Assembly: GCA_026014615.1 (NCBI GenBank) | Contig: JAOZHZ010000004.1 | Location: 310,001 to 374,000, forward strand | Origin: Candidatus Bathyarchaeota archaeon | GTDB taxonomy: Archaea > Thermoproteota > Bathyarchaeia > Bathyarchaeales > Bathycorpusculaceae | Reading direction: 5' to 3' | DNA length: 64,000 bases | Shown here: in pieces, positions 42,126 to 52,632 of the stretch | Layout: the number at the start of each line of letters is the position of its first letter | Position numbering within the stretch: position 1 is the first letter of the stretch | Translations under genes and position numbers: made by a program | The notes under the pieces: model-generated | Told to the model about the DNA's origin: nothing | The model's input: only the letters and a program-made list of their open reading frames with translations | Database searches by the model: none

Positions 42126-42337
42126 ACACCAAAAACCACCCTTCCTTTCTTTTTGTTCGTGAATTTTAGCAGAATAAACGGAAAAAAGCATCAAAAAAGA
42201 TTTGTTAGCATTCCCCGTAGAAGAACAGTAAAAGTGATTTAGTAAATCCAATTCGTCGTATTCTGAACTAAAAGGAGGTATAAAAAATAAAGGGCAGGTT
42301 TGTTGGTTCTGCCTGCTTGGTGGTCGTTTGCTGAGGT

Positions 42338-43261
42338 TTAAGCTACGACTTTTTCCCAGCCCTGAACCAGGTCTAGGTACTCTTGGACGCGTTGCCCGCC
42401 GTAACTTCTGAGGCGTTCGCGAAGATCCACCTGTGCAATGGCTGCCTTCTGGAAGTTCTGCATCTGTGAGGCTTTTTCCGTTAAGTAGAGTAGGTTGTCT
42501 ACGCCAGCGCGTGTCATACGAGTGGAAACGGTCAGCAGTTCGCTTGGGGTGGCTACTTCTCTTGGGTCGTCGCCTGGACCGAAAACGTACAGTGAAATGT
42601 TAAGTGGCACTTCTCTGAACAGTTTCTTGAAGGCGCGGGTAAGCATTTCCCAGTACCATGGGGTAGCATAGTTTTTGCTGAACATGACCACAAGGAACTC
42701 GTCGGTTAGTGGGGCGAGGTCATCGAAGTGGATGCCGAAGCGTTCGTAGCTTGTGACGGGGTCTGGAAGAACACCGATAACGAACTTCTTCTTTGCACGG
42801 TCACGTACTCGTTCGCTAACTTGCGCCATGTAATCGGTGACTTCTTTGCGTCTCCATTCAAGCCAGCTTAAGCCGCTTTTCTTCCATTTTTCGTTGCATC
42901 GGGGGCAAGTGCAGTGTCCGTGCTCTGCAAAGTGAATACTGTTTAGCCAGACTCCTGGGCTGTGCCTTGCTACGTCTTCGATGTAGTCTAGTTGTTCTTC
43001 TCTGTGTTCGGGCTGTGTGTGGCAGAGGATGTCCCAGCGGACGTTGAAGTTGTTGTTGGTTCTCCATGCTGGACCTAGCGGTGATTGGCTAATCCAGTCG
43101 GGGTGGTTGCGTGCGGTGACGTTGTCTCCGAAGATGGCGATGTTGCTGTACATGTCTTCCATGGGTGGCATGCGTCTGCCCACTTCGGGTTTAACGCGGA
43201 ATAGGTGAAAGTCAAAACCTTCAGCTTTCTCAGGTAGGAACACGTATGTGCCTAATTTCAT
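42338..43261 (-). CDS. uncharacterised protein, probably glycosidase-like TIM barrel
   Basis: About 307 residues from ATG 43259-43261 (MKLGTYVFLPE) with AGGTG upstream; the 45 residues ahead of it in the track are basic and low quality. Alternating strands and helices such as GVWLNSIHFAEHGHC, FVIGVLPDPVTSYERFG, EFLVVMFSKNYATPWYWEML and LNISLYVFGPG fit a TIM barrel. CTCPRCNEKW contributes a C-x-C-x-x-C group, perhaps a metal knuckle. It resembles uncharacterised glycoside-hydrolase-like proteins, but no catalytic pair can be named with confidence. Confidence 0.5.
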   Translation of the reverse strand: MKLGTYVFLPEKAEGFDFHLFRVKPEVGRRMPPMEDMYSNIAIFGDNVTARNHPDWISQSPLGPAWRTNNNFNVRWDILCHTQPEHREEQLDYIEDVARHSPGVWLNSIHFAEHGHCTCPRCNEKWKKSGLSWLEWRRKEVTDYMAQVSERVRDRAKKKFVIGVLPDPVTSYERFGIHFDDLAPLTDEFLVVMFSKNYATPWYWEMLTRAFKKLFREVPLNISLYVFGPGDDPREVATPSELLTVSTRMTRAGVDNLLYLTEKASQMQNFQKAAIAQVDLRERLRSYGGQRVQEYLDLVQGWEKVVA

Positions 43262-43547
43262 CTTATTGCACCTTTTGTTGACATGCAAAAACGTTAGGCG
43301 CAATAATAAAGTTTTGCGTAAAAACGTGTGCCGCGAAAAAGAACCACTTTTTCTGTTCGAACGTTTCCATAATATTCTTTCATAACAAAATTTCACGCCG
43401 AAGTGAAGCAGGAAATTTTCATACTTTTGCCTAAGTCGACTGCCCTTCTAACTCTAGATTTAGAAATATTCCAAGGGAACTTTAAGCAAAACTCTAAAGC
43501 TGACCATACAATAACAAACTCTAACAAACTAATACAGGTACACCCAA

Positions 43548-46157
43548 ATGAGCCAAAGCCCCACCCAAAAGCCCACGGCTTCTACCACAAACCCAGACAC
43601 GGGTCTAACCGTCAAAGAAGCCCAAGCGCGCCAAACAAAATACGGGGCGAACAAGCTGGTGGAGGAGCAGAAGATTCAGTTCTTGACTATTCTGCGGGAA
43701 GAAATCACGGAACCAATGATTCTGCTGCTCATCGCCATCGGCGTGCTTTACGGAGTCATCAATCAAGGTAACGTAACGGATTCGTTAACTATCCTCGTCA
43801 TAGTGGTTGTTTTGGTTCTTGTTGAAGTGCGGAACGAATACCGTGCCAAAAAATCCATATCAGCCCTCAAAAAATTGGCGTCACCCACAACCAAGGTTCT
43901 TAGAGACGGAAAAACCGTTGAAGTGCCAACCGAGGAGGTAGTCGTAGGCGACATTCTGCTGCTTGGGCAGGGTGACCTTGTACCAGCGGACGCTCAACTT
44001 ATAGAGGCGGTCGGACTGGAAATGGACGAGTCTACCTTAACGGGCGAATCGTTCCCCGCAGCTAAAGATTCCACCATCATAATTCTGGACCACACACCAT
44101 TAATCGGCAAGCAGAACAGGGTGTATGCAGGAACAGTTGTCACCAAGGGACACGCAAAAGCCGAAACCACAGCCATAGGAACCGCCACCGAGTTGGGCAG
44201 AGTTGCAGATATAACAAAGACGGCGAAAGAGCCCAAAACGCCCATGCAGTTAAGCATGAAGCAGCTTGCCAAGACGCTGGTTTGGATTGCCCTGTTCTTC
44301 AGCATCCTCATCCCAGTTCTAAGTTACCTGCGAGGTTTACCAGCAGCCGAAGCCGTCCTGTACGGGTTGTCTTTGTCTTTTGCCACCATTCCAGAAGAAT
44401 TACCCATAATCATCACCATGGTCTTGGGCGTGGGTGCCTACTCGCTGAGCCGAAAAAAAGCCATCGTCAAACGTCTGCGTGCGGCTGAAACTCTTGGAAG
44501 CACCACCGTCATAGCCACAGACAAGACAGGAACGATAACGGAAAACCGCATGCGGGTTGAAGCCCTCTTCTATACTACCAGAATAACGCAAAGAGGGGAC
44601 TTTGGGCAAAACCAGAAAGAAGCCCTAAAAACAGCGCTGCTTGCCACAGACGCCATAAAAGACGTAACCAGCAGCACTTCGTTAAGTAATCCGATGTCGC
44701 AGGCACTCTTGGAGGCAAACATAGAATTTGGCGCTGACTTAAAAGCACTGCAGGAAACTTGGGTGCTCAAAGAAGAGCGTGAATTTGACAACCAACGCAA
44801 ACTCGCCTCGTACGTCTACCAACTGGACAACGGATTCATCATGCTAAGCAGCGGAGCCCCCGAATATGTCCTTGCCAAATCCACTATGCTACTGTTTGAG
44901 GGACAGGAAACAAGAATTACCGACGACATGCGAAGACAACTTGCCGAGGCGTTTTCGGACATGGCAAAGTCGGGGCAACGGCTATTGGCTTTCAGTTACC
45001 GAAGAATAAGCCTTGCTCAAAGGCAGGAAAAGCAGGACTTAGAACAGAACCTTGTTTTCGTGGGCGTCATAGGCTTTCTGGATCCGCCCAGAAAAGAAGT
45101 TAAAGAAGCTATTCGCCAGTGCCAACAGGCAGGCATAAAAGTTGTCATGGTAACAGGCGACCACCCCGACACCGCCAGCGCCATCGCTGCACAGGTAGGC
45201 ATAGAAAACGGCAAGGTGCTAAAGGGAACCGAAATCGCAGAAATGACCGACGAAGAACTTCAGAACGCGTTGCGGAGCACGTTTGTTTTCGCGCGGACTT
45301 CACCTGAAGATAAACTGCGGCTGGTGCGTTTGCTGCATCAGAACGGCGAAATTGTGGCAGTCACGGGTGATGGGGTCAATGATGCTCCAGCACTCAAAGA
45401 GGCGCACATAGGTATAGCTATGGGTATTCGTGGAACTGACGTAGCCAAAGAGGCGGCGGACATGGTTTTGGCAGACGACAACTTCGCAACCATAACCACT
45501 GCGGTGAGGGGGGGCAGAAAAATTTTTGCTAACCTCAAAAAAGGCGTACGATACTATTTAGCCTGCAAAATCGCCCTCGTAGCCAGCTTCCTTTTACCCG
45601 TTGCGTTGGGAGTACCTTTGCCGTTTGCGCCCATCCAAATAATCGTGCTGGAACTGTTCATGGACCTTGCAGCGTCAGCGACGTTTGTGGCTGAACCGCA
45701 AGAAACAGGCGTCATGAAAAAGCCCCCGTTGAGCCCCACAGAGAAATTCATGAACCGCCCCATGCTAACAGCCATGGCTTTGGGAGCGTTAAGCCTATTC
45801 GCAGCGGTCTCCACCAGCTACCTCTACTCATGGTACACAACGGGGGACCTTGCGTTCGCGCAGACGATGGCTTTCGCAACATGGATGGTTGGACATGTAT
45901 TTCTTGCTCTGAATTTCCGCTCTGAAAAAGAACCACTTACAAAGCTTGGCTTGTTCTCGAACAAGTTCATGCTGTTATGGGCGCTTGTGGTTGCCGTGAC
46001 GTTGGTTGTGGGGACCAATTTGCCGTCTGTGCATGCGGCGTTGAAGATTACCAGCCTTGGCTTGGCGGACTGGGCAGTGGTGATTGCTGTGGCTTTTGCG
46101 ACAACGTTTTGGATAGAGTCTAAAAAATTGTTGACCAGCAAAAACAAAAAATGTTAA
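43548..46157 (+). CDS. cation-transporting P-type ATPase
   Basis: 869 residues of the P2-type layout. N-terminal cation ATPase domain (GLTVKEAQARQTKYGANKL), actuator motif LTGES, phosphorylation site DKTGT, TGDHPDTA and the hinge TGDGVNDAPALKEA. Ten membrane helices are expected. The transport-site sequences are unusual: helix 4 has TIPEELPII where calcium pumps have P-E-G-L-P, and helix 6 has IVLELFMDLAASATF where calcium pumps have N-x-x-T-D. Ion specificity is therefore open (calcium, magnesium or other). It is divergent from the TIM-barrel gene. Confidence 0.9.
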   Translation: MSQSPTQKPTASTTNPDTGLTVKEAQARQTKYGANKLVEEQKIQFLTILREEITEPMILLLIAIGVLYGVINQGNVTDSLTILVIVVVLVLVEVRNEYRAKKSISALKKLASPTTKVLRDGKTVEVPTEEVVVGDILLLGQGDLVPADAQLIEAVGLEMDESTLTGESFPAAKDSTIIILDHTPLIGKQNRVYAGTVVTKGHAKAETTAIGTATELGRVADITKTAKEPKTPMQLSMKQLAKTLVWIALFFSILIPVLSYLRGLPAAEAVLYGLSLSFATIPEELPIIITMVLGVGAYSLSRKKAIVKRLRAAETLGSTTVIATDKTGTITENRMRVEALFYTTRITQRGDFGQNQKEALKTALLATDAIKDVTSSTSLSNPMSQALLEANIEFGADLKALQETWVLKEEREFDNQRKLASYVYQLDNGFIMLSSGAPEYVLAKSTMLLFEGQETRITDDMRRQLAEAFSDMAKSGQRLLAFSYRRISLAQRQEKQDLEQNLVFVGVIGFLDPPRKEVKEAIRQCQQAGIKVVMVTGDHPDTASAIAAQVGIENGKVLKGTEIAEMTDEELQNALRSTFVFARTSPEDKLRLVRLLHQNGEIVAVTGDGVNDAPALKEAHIGIAMGIRGTDVAKEAADMVLADDNFATITTAVRGGRKIFANLKKGVRYYLACKIALVASFLLPVALGVPLPFAPIQIIVLELFMDLAASATFVAEPQETGVMKKPPLSPTEKFMNRPMLTAMALGALSLFAAVSTSYLYSWYTTGDLAFAQTMAFATWMVGHVFLALNFRSEKEPLTKLGLFSNKFMLLWALVVAVTLVVGTNLPSVHAALKITSLGLADWAVVIAVAFATTFWIESKKLLTSKNKKC

Positions 46158-46189
46158 AAAGGGAAGGTCACGGTGGATGAATAGAAACC

Positions 46190-49100
46190 TCATTTTTTGT
46201 CTGCCCCTTCCAGTATCCCTTCAACCGTTAGGTAGAGTTTTTGCAGCTTTTGTTTCATCTCTTCTGTTGCCTGCCACATGCCACGTTCTATGGCTTCCAG
46301 CAGACGCTCCACCATATTCTGCAGTGCATGGGGATTTACGTCTTTGAGCCACTGCTGTATCTCGGCGTCAAACACGTATTTTTCGGCGAGGTTCTCGTAC
46401 ATCCAGTCTTCAACGGCTTCAACGGTGGCGTCCCAGCCAAAAATGTAATCGGTTGCCCTTGACAGTTCAGCCGCGCCATGGTAGCCGTGACGCTTCAAAC
46501 CTTCAATGTATTTGGGGTTTAAAAGGCGACTCCGAAAAACATGGCAGGTTTCTTCAGCGGTGCTGCGAACCTTCACGCGGTCAGGGTCAGAACTGTCTCC
46601 GCAAAACGACGCCGGCGCCTTCCCACTCAACGTCTTAACCGCAGCAATCATGCCGCCATGGAAGTCGTACCAGTCATCACAGCAGAGTATGTCGCATTCA
46701 CGGGAATCGTCATTTTTTACCGTTAATTCGACCTGACTCAGCTGTAGTTTAAACTGCTCAGGTACCTCGCGCCCATACGTTTTGCGGCTGTAAGCATAAC
46801 AACCCCACGTAACATAAAGGGAGCCAAGGTCGGCTTGGTCTTCCCAGTTTTTAGAGTCAATTGCTTCACTAACACCTGCACCATAAGTTCCCGGTCGGTC
46901 ACCAAAAATCCTATAGCAGGCTTCTTCGCGAGCTTTTTCAGCATCAACCCCTTCAGCGACCCGTTTGCCAACTTCGGCTTGCACATGTTTTTTCAGATAG
47001 TTATCTTCGGGGCTCTCTTTAAGATCAGCCACTAATGCCACAGCTTCGTCGATAAGATGAACAATGTTAGGAAATGTGTCCCTGAAAAGACCGCTAATGC
47101 GAAGGGTCACGTCGATGCGGGGACGCTTCAACTCGTCAAGCGGAATAGCTTCAACACCCACAACACGTCCAGTAGAGGAGTCCCACACGGGTTTAACCCC
47201 CATTAAATACAAAATCTCCGCCACATCATCCCCTTTTGTCCGCATACAATCAGTAGCCCAAACCACAATTCCAATACTCTCAGGGTACTTGCCTTCTTGC
47301 TTCAAATACTGCTCCAGCAAAACGTCTCCTAACGCGACGCCAACCCGCCAAGCAGCAGCAGAAGGCACCGAACGCGGGTCCACCGAGTAAAAGTTGCGGC
47401 CAGTAGGCAATATGTCAGCCATACCCCGAGTGGGCGGACCTGAAGGCCCTGCTGGAACGTAGCTGCCGCCGCAGGAGGATAAGGTGTTGGTCAATTCGTC
47501 TGTGGTTGACTTTAAAGCTGGAACCAGAAAACTTGACACATAATTTAAGCACTGCCGAACATTGGGGTTACTAACGCCCAGAATATTCTGCATCAACGTG
47601 TCAACACATTCGGGGTTAAAGTCGGCGGCGTGAAACTGTTGCATTAACTCAAGTGCAACATCAGTCAGCTCGTTAATCACGCCGCCATTGGTTTGTCCAT
47701 CCGAACGTAGCTTTCCTCGATTCGCCAACAAATCATCATAATCGTAACCCTTCAAAACAGCCAGAGACTCACGCAAAGAAGGCACATCACCATTACTCAA
47801 CCTTGTCAAGGTAACCAAAAACTCGTCTAAACGCGAATCACTGGGTGGTTCACCGAACACATGTAAACCGTCACGAATTTGAGTATCAGAAAGTTCATTC
47901 AAATAACCATGTAGTCGCTCCAGAAAGGCGTCAAACCCAGCAAACGCGTCCTCCTCTGCGACGCCAAGGTCACGGTCAAGATTAGCCTGAACAACAGTTT
48001 CCCAGATTAATGTCTGTAGAACTTTGAGTTTTTTCGGGTCGGAACTTTTTGCACGGTAATATTCTTGCAGTTGAACTTCGATGCTGGCTAAATCCTCCTA
48101 CGTGTCTGCGTTTGTCATGACGGGGACTAGGTGGTCGATTATGCAACAGTAACTGCGTCTTTTTGCTTGAGTACCCTCACCGGGGTTGTTAATTATGTAG
48201 GGGTAAATGTTGGGTAAATCCGAAATCATAATATCTGGAAAACAAGATTCAGAGAGCCCAATCGATTTCCCAGGCAACCACTCCAAGGTTCCGTGCTTAC
48301 CAATATGCAAAATAACGTCAGCTTTGAAGACTTCTCGAATCCAACGATAATACGCGTAGTAATGGTGAGGCACCGATAGGTCAGGACTGTGATAAATGGC
48401 AGAGGGATTCTCCAAAAACCCGCGTGGAGGCTGCAAACCAACAAAAACATTGCCGTAAAGAACCCCACCAACAAGCAGGTTCCCATCATAACAGAAAAGT
48501 TTGCCTGGCGACACGCCCCAATCTTTGATCACCTTGGCAGATACTTCTTTGGGCAACTCCTTGAACCATTGGACATACCGCTTGCTGGGAGTTTTTGCGA
48601 ACGCTCGGTCAGCTAGCTCCTTTGAGCTTAACCATCGGCGGTCGTTAGTTAACCCGTTTAACACGGTTTCCATCAGGTCTTGGCTGGTTTCAGGCAGAGA
48701 ATCCACAGTGTAGCCCTGCGCTTCCAGACCCCACAAAATGTTCATTACCGAAGCAGAACTGTCAAGACCAAAAGCTTTGCCGACGGTGTCGTTTCGGGGT
48801 GGATAACTGTGGAAAATCACGGCCACTTTCTTTTTACTGTTTGGGATTCGCCGTAGTTTTCCCCAGTTTAGGCTTAAACGAACCAGTTTAGCAACTCTTT
48901 CAGAAATGGGTGTGTATTTAGTTACTTGCATGCCCGTTTCAGGGTTAACCTCGGAGCACTCTGTTGTTGCGATGGGCACGGAAATTAAGAAACCGTCAAA
49001 CTCGGGCAGAGCCACATGTAAAGGTATATCAACAATGCCAAGCCCTTGCTGGGAGTCAAGCCATTCCTCAAAAGAGTTAAACGTCAAAAGGGCTTTGATA

Positions 49101-49948
49101 ACAGGAATCCCTAGTTTGTTTAAAGCAGCCAAGTTCGCCAAGCTATTGGGAGAAGAAGCAAACCATGAGAAAGACAGCGTGCTTACCACAACATCAACCA
49201 GCGGTTTACCCTCTTTCATGAAATAATTTTCGAGCATCCAGTCGAAGCCGTGTATACCCAAAGAGCTATCTTTTTTGCCGCTGACAAAAACGGGCAGAAC
49301 ATTTGCGTCTTGTCGTTCAATTTCTCGAATTAAACTGTCAACAAACGCCGTGTTACTACCCTGCCAATACCCATGATGAAACCACACGCCCACCGTGAGT
49401 CGGTTGGGGTCAACTTTTTTTTCCAAATACTCTTCCAAAGTAGGAACGTAGTCAAAGTCGGGGTGATGGATACCTTCCCACTTTGCAGGTACAGGGGCAT
49501 CCACGTCATAAGCGGCGCCCACGAAACGGTTCGCTAAGTACAACAAAAGATTTTCAAAATTGGAGTTTCCACCGTGATTGAGGTAGACAAAAATTTTCTG
49601 GTAATCTTCGGGCTCCACTGTGGAGAGGTGGCGGTAAGTGGGGTTCTGCTCAAAAAAAGACCCCGCAATAAAAACGGGAACCCCCGCCTTCTTCAACGAA
49701 GACACAAGCACATCAAACTTGGGCGGCTCCCCCATCAGATGCACAATGGCTACGTGTGCAGTCTGGGCAAACTTGAGAAACTCGTCAAACCCAGCGTGCG
49801 CAGCGGCGGTTTTCCCGAAATCAGCATCGTACCAGAAGCGGGCAGCGACAACCTCGCCGAAACGTTTGTTCACTGACTTAAGGGCAGAAAGAAACGGCAA
49901 AGTATCTACCTGAGTTGTGGAGGTAAAAGCGATTTTGACCTGTTTCAT
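46190..49948 (-). pseudogene. cobN: CobN-like cobaltochelatase large subunit, interrupted by in-frame TAG
   Basis: One frame of 1253 codons carries a single internal TAG at 48098-48100 (codon 617). The track shows the halves as 616 and 570 residues. The sequence across the break is continuous with CobN: VILHIGKHGTLEWLPGKSIGLS and NPGEGTQAKRRSYCCIIDHLVPVMTNADT, then stop, then EDLASIEVQLQEYYRA and YGAGVSEAIDSKNW later. In relatives the position after TNAD-x is commonly Tyr, so TAT/TAC to TAG is one change. No start codon exists soon after the TAG, so independent translation of the second half would lack about 65 residues. CobN inserts cobalt (or magnesium in ChlH) into a tetrapyrrole, but no CobS/CobT or ChlI/D gene is here. 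Confidence 0.85.
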
Positions 49949-50128
49949 GAAATTCTACACTTCATGTCCATTATAAGTGTTAGAAAAATTAAGCTTAATC
50001 TTCTTTGAGTCAGCCAAGTTGACCCTGAACCAGAACGTTAAAGGAAAAATCTACAAAAAAAGAAAAGGGAGCGAGAACAGCTCGCTTCATGCATGTTTCA
50101 GAGTGATTCCAGCGGTTCAAGCACATCA

Positions 50129-52327
50129 CTACGGGTACGCATACACTGTGTCAAGTGTTATTCCGAAGAATCTCTGGTACAGTTCAGCTTGCACTGCAGC
50201 GGGGTCGATGTCAGTAAACAGGTCGGGGTGAAGCCACGTTGCATAGTACAGCAAACCTATAGGATGGCGTATGCCCTGCGTGATGATGTTGTAGTAGGTG
50301 TAGACTTTGTCCTCTTGGATTGCAGTTGTATCACCTAGTACGGCACGGTCAAGCATTACATTTCGCTGGGTTTGAAGCGGCTCGAGACCCTCGTTTGTTC
50401 CTGCCACAACGCGGATGATGATGTCTGGATTCTGTTCCACCACGAATTCAGGGCTAATGTAGCCCATACTGGAAGATAAGCCAGCTTCCTCAGCGATATT
50501 TATTCCACCGGCAGCAGTCATCGTTCCAGCAATCGATGCGGTAAGGGCAGTCTGCCAATCATCGGTCCATTCCAAGTAAACAGTTGGTTTCTGGCTTTCT
50601 GTTAGATTCGCTATACGGGAAATGACAAGTTCTTGGTAGGAAGCAAGATAGTCACGTAATTCGTCAGCAGTTTGCTCTTGATCTAAAACTTTGCCCATGT
50701 TGGTTATGCATTCCTTGATGCGTGTGAAATTGCCGGTGCTTTCGATGTAGACGGTTATGCCAGCGGCTTTCATAGCTGCAACTTCCTGCGTCTTTAATCT
50801 TAGCATAGTATCGGCAATTACTAAATCGGGTTGCACACCCAGTAACAGCTCCATGTTGGGCGAATACGAGGTGCCCGCGACGCTAGGTATATCCAAAACG
50901 GAAGGTGGCGAGATAGATAGGTCATCGCGTCCAACAATTAAATCTTCAGCGCCTAAACCACAGAGCACCTCTGTAATTCCATAATTGATGCTGACGATAC
51001 GGTTAACGGGCAATGTCACGGTTACGGCATTACCTAAGCCATCTACGACGGTGACTATTTCAGGGTACGCGTAGATTTCTTCGGTTGTGACGCTGAAGAA
51101 TTTTTCAAGCATCTCTTGATTTACCGCTGCAGGGTCAATATCGGCGAACATCGTCGGATGGAACCATTTAGCCCAATACAGTAAACCAACAGGGTACCGT
51201 AGCCCCTGAAAAATTACAGAGTCATATGTGTAGACCCGCCCATTTTTCACGACATCTACATCTTGCAACACGCTTCGGCTCATAAATTCGTCGCGGGCAG
51301 CTTGGAACGCAGTCGAGTTACCTTTTGCCTCTTTGTCCACCATTAGAACTACAACTTCAGGGTTTTGTTCTACAACGTACTCTGCGCTTAAGGTAGGAGA
51401 AGACCCTGAAACACCCGCTGCAATGTTTATTCCACCTACACTGTTGATGTTAAGGTCAGCGCCGCTACCTTCGCCGAAACTTCGCCAAACAGTGTCCCAT
51501 TCAATGTAAACCAGTGGTTTTTCTGAGTCGGTTAAAGTTTCAATGCGTTCGCTTACGATGGTTTCATAGGAGGATATAAAATCAACTATTTCGTCGGCTT
51601 TTGCCTGCTTATCAAAGAGTAAGCCAAAGTTGTTGATGCACTGTTTTATTTGAGTGAGATTGTTTGTTAATTCAATCATTACGGGTATGCCTGCATTTTG
51701 AAGTGCTGTGAGAGATTCTTGGTTATACGATAGCATAGTGTCAGCGAGGAGCAAGTCGGGTTTCTGTTCAATCACCAACTCCAAATTTGGATTATATGAG
51801 CTTGATGCCACTATAGGCACATCTAACATTGAATCTGGGAAAAAGGAACTCTCGTCACGACCAACAATTTGGTCTCCATATCCTATCGCGCAGACTAGTT
51901 CGGTTAAGCCAGGGTTGAGGCTTACGATGCGGTTTACAGGAAGACTAACTGTCACTTCAGCGCCTGTTCCGTCTACAACGATTATGGTTTTGTTTTCGGG
52001 TTCAGCGGAAGGGGAGGGAGTAGGCGAACTAGTGGGTGTTGAAGTTGAGGTAGCTGTTGGTGTTGGGGTGGCAGTTTGCGTAGGCGAAGGCGAAGCAGTC
52101 GGCGAAGGCGAAGGCGAAGCAGTCGGCGAAGTTTGATGCATAGTGTGACCTGTGGGTGAAGGCTCAGGTGTTTCAGGTGATGCTGAGGGAGAAGCTGTCG
52201 ATGAAGGGGAGGCTGATGGTGTAGGCGAAGGGGAAGAAACGTTTAGCCAGTTGTAAGCGCCGTAAGCAGAACCAGAAATAATCAGTAGAGCAAGAATGAG
52301 TGCTATTACTTTGACGTTAGTTCTCAA
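50129..52327 (-). CDS. duplicated BtuF-like ABC transporter binding protein, membrane anchored
   Basis: 732 residues. An N-terminal hydrophobic anchor or signal is followed by a Ser/Pro/Thr stalk (about 35-110), then two tandem periplasmic-binding domains of the BtuF/FhuD class. Each begins with the same pattern, TVSLPVNRIVSLNPGLTELVCAIG in the first and TVTLPVNRIVSINYGITEVLCGLG in the second, and continues with E-x-x-x-x-x-x-PDL. They would capture cobalamin or an iron chelate outside the cell. No permease or ATPase gene is adjacent. It lies upstream of cobN on the same strand, 180 bases apart. TTG start, overlapping the stop of a possible leader peptide; stop codon TAG, then TGA. Confidence 0.85.
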   Translation of the reverse strand: MRTNVKVIALILALLIISGSAYGAYNWLNVSSPSPTPSASPSSTASPSASPETPEPSPTGHTMHQTSPTASPSPSPTASPSPTQTATPTPTATSTSTPTSSPTPSPSAEPENKTIIVVDGTGAEVTVSLPVNRIVSLNPGLTELVCAIGYGDQIVGRDESSFFPDSMLDVPIVASSSYNPNLELVIEQKPDLLLADTMLSYNQESLTALQNAGIPVMIELTNNLTQIKQCINNFGLLFDKQAKADEIVDFISSYETIVSERIETLTDSEKPLVYIEWDTVWRSFGEGSGADLNINSVGGINIAAGVSGSSPTLSAEYVVEQNPEVVVLMVDKEAKGNSTAFQAARDEFMSRSVLQDVDVVKNGRVYTYDSVIFQGLRYPVGLLYWAKWFHPTMFADIDPAAVNQEMLEKFFSVTTEEIYAYPEIVTVVDGLGNAVTVTLPVNRIVSINYGITEVLCGLGAEDLIVGRDDLSISPPSVLDIPSVAGTSYSPNMELLLGVQPDLVIADTMLRLKTQEVAAMKAAGITVYIESTGNFTRIKECITNMGKVLDQEQTADELRDYLASYQELVISRIANLTESQKPTVYLEWTDDWQTALTASIAGTMTAAGGINIAEEAGLSSSMGYISPEFVVEQNPDIIIRVVAGTNEGLEPLQTQRNVMLDRAVLGDTTAIQEDKVYTYYNIITQGIRHPIGLLYYATWLHPDLFTDIDPAAVQAELYQRFFGITLDTVYAYP

Positions 52328-52407
52328 AGGTTAGTTTCCTCCAAACGCTGGGAGGTGAAATGAGTTACTAAGAGGGATAAAGAGACAGAACGGTGTTTTT
52401 GAAACAT
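52324..52407 (-). CDS. possible 27-residue leader peptide upstream of the BtuF-like gene
   Basis: AAGGAG precedes an ATG (52405-52407) that opens a 27-codon frame. Its TGA overlaps the TTG start of the BtuF-like gene by two bases, as coupled genes do in this genome. The peptide begins MFQKHRSVSLSLL. It may be a regulatory leader whose translation sets access to the TTG start. It is short and could be chance. Confidence 0.3.
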   Translation of the reverse strand: MFQKHRSVSLSLLVTHFTSQRLEETNL

Positions 52408-52426
52408 ATTTCACATTCTCCTTTAT

Positions 52427-52462
52427 GGTTGGATAATCCAACCAAGTCAAAAATATAAACGT
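52427..52462 (-). promoter_or_regulatory. TATA box and inverted repeat before the BtuF-like gene
   Basis: GGTTGGAT and ATCCAACC form a perfect 8-bp inverted repeat around a single base (52427-52443). On the minus strand a TATA-like GTTTATATTTTT (52451-52462) lies directly upstream, so the repeat falls at or near the expected transcription start. A repressor here would shut off BtuF-like and perhaps cobN expression. The TTGGAT-n-ATCCAA core resembles sites of DtxR-type metal regulators in archaea, but that match is from memory. Confidence 0.55.
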
Positions 52463-52632
52463 ATCTTAAACAGAACTTAACCTGAGGTTGAACAATACCC
52501 AAAGCAAACAAGAAAACCTAAACCAGTCACCCCTCCAACAACAGGCACATTTTATTGGAAACAATCCACCAAAGCACTCGCAAGGTAATAGTCAACAAAG
52601 GAAAGAAATTTTTAACTTCAAATGTACACTAT

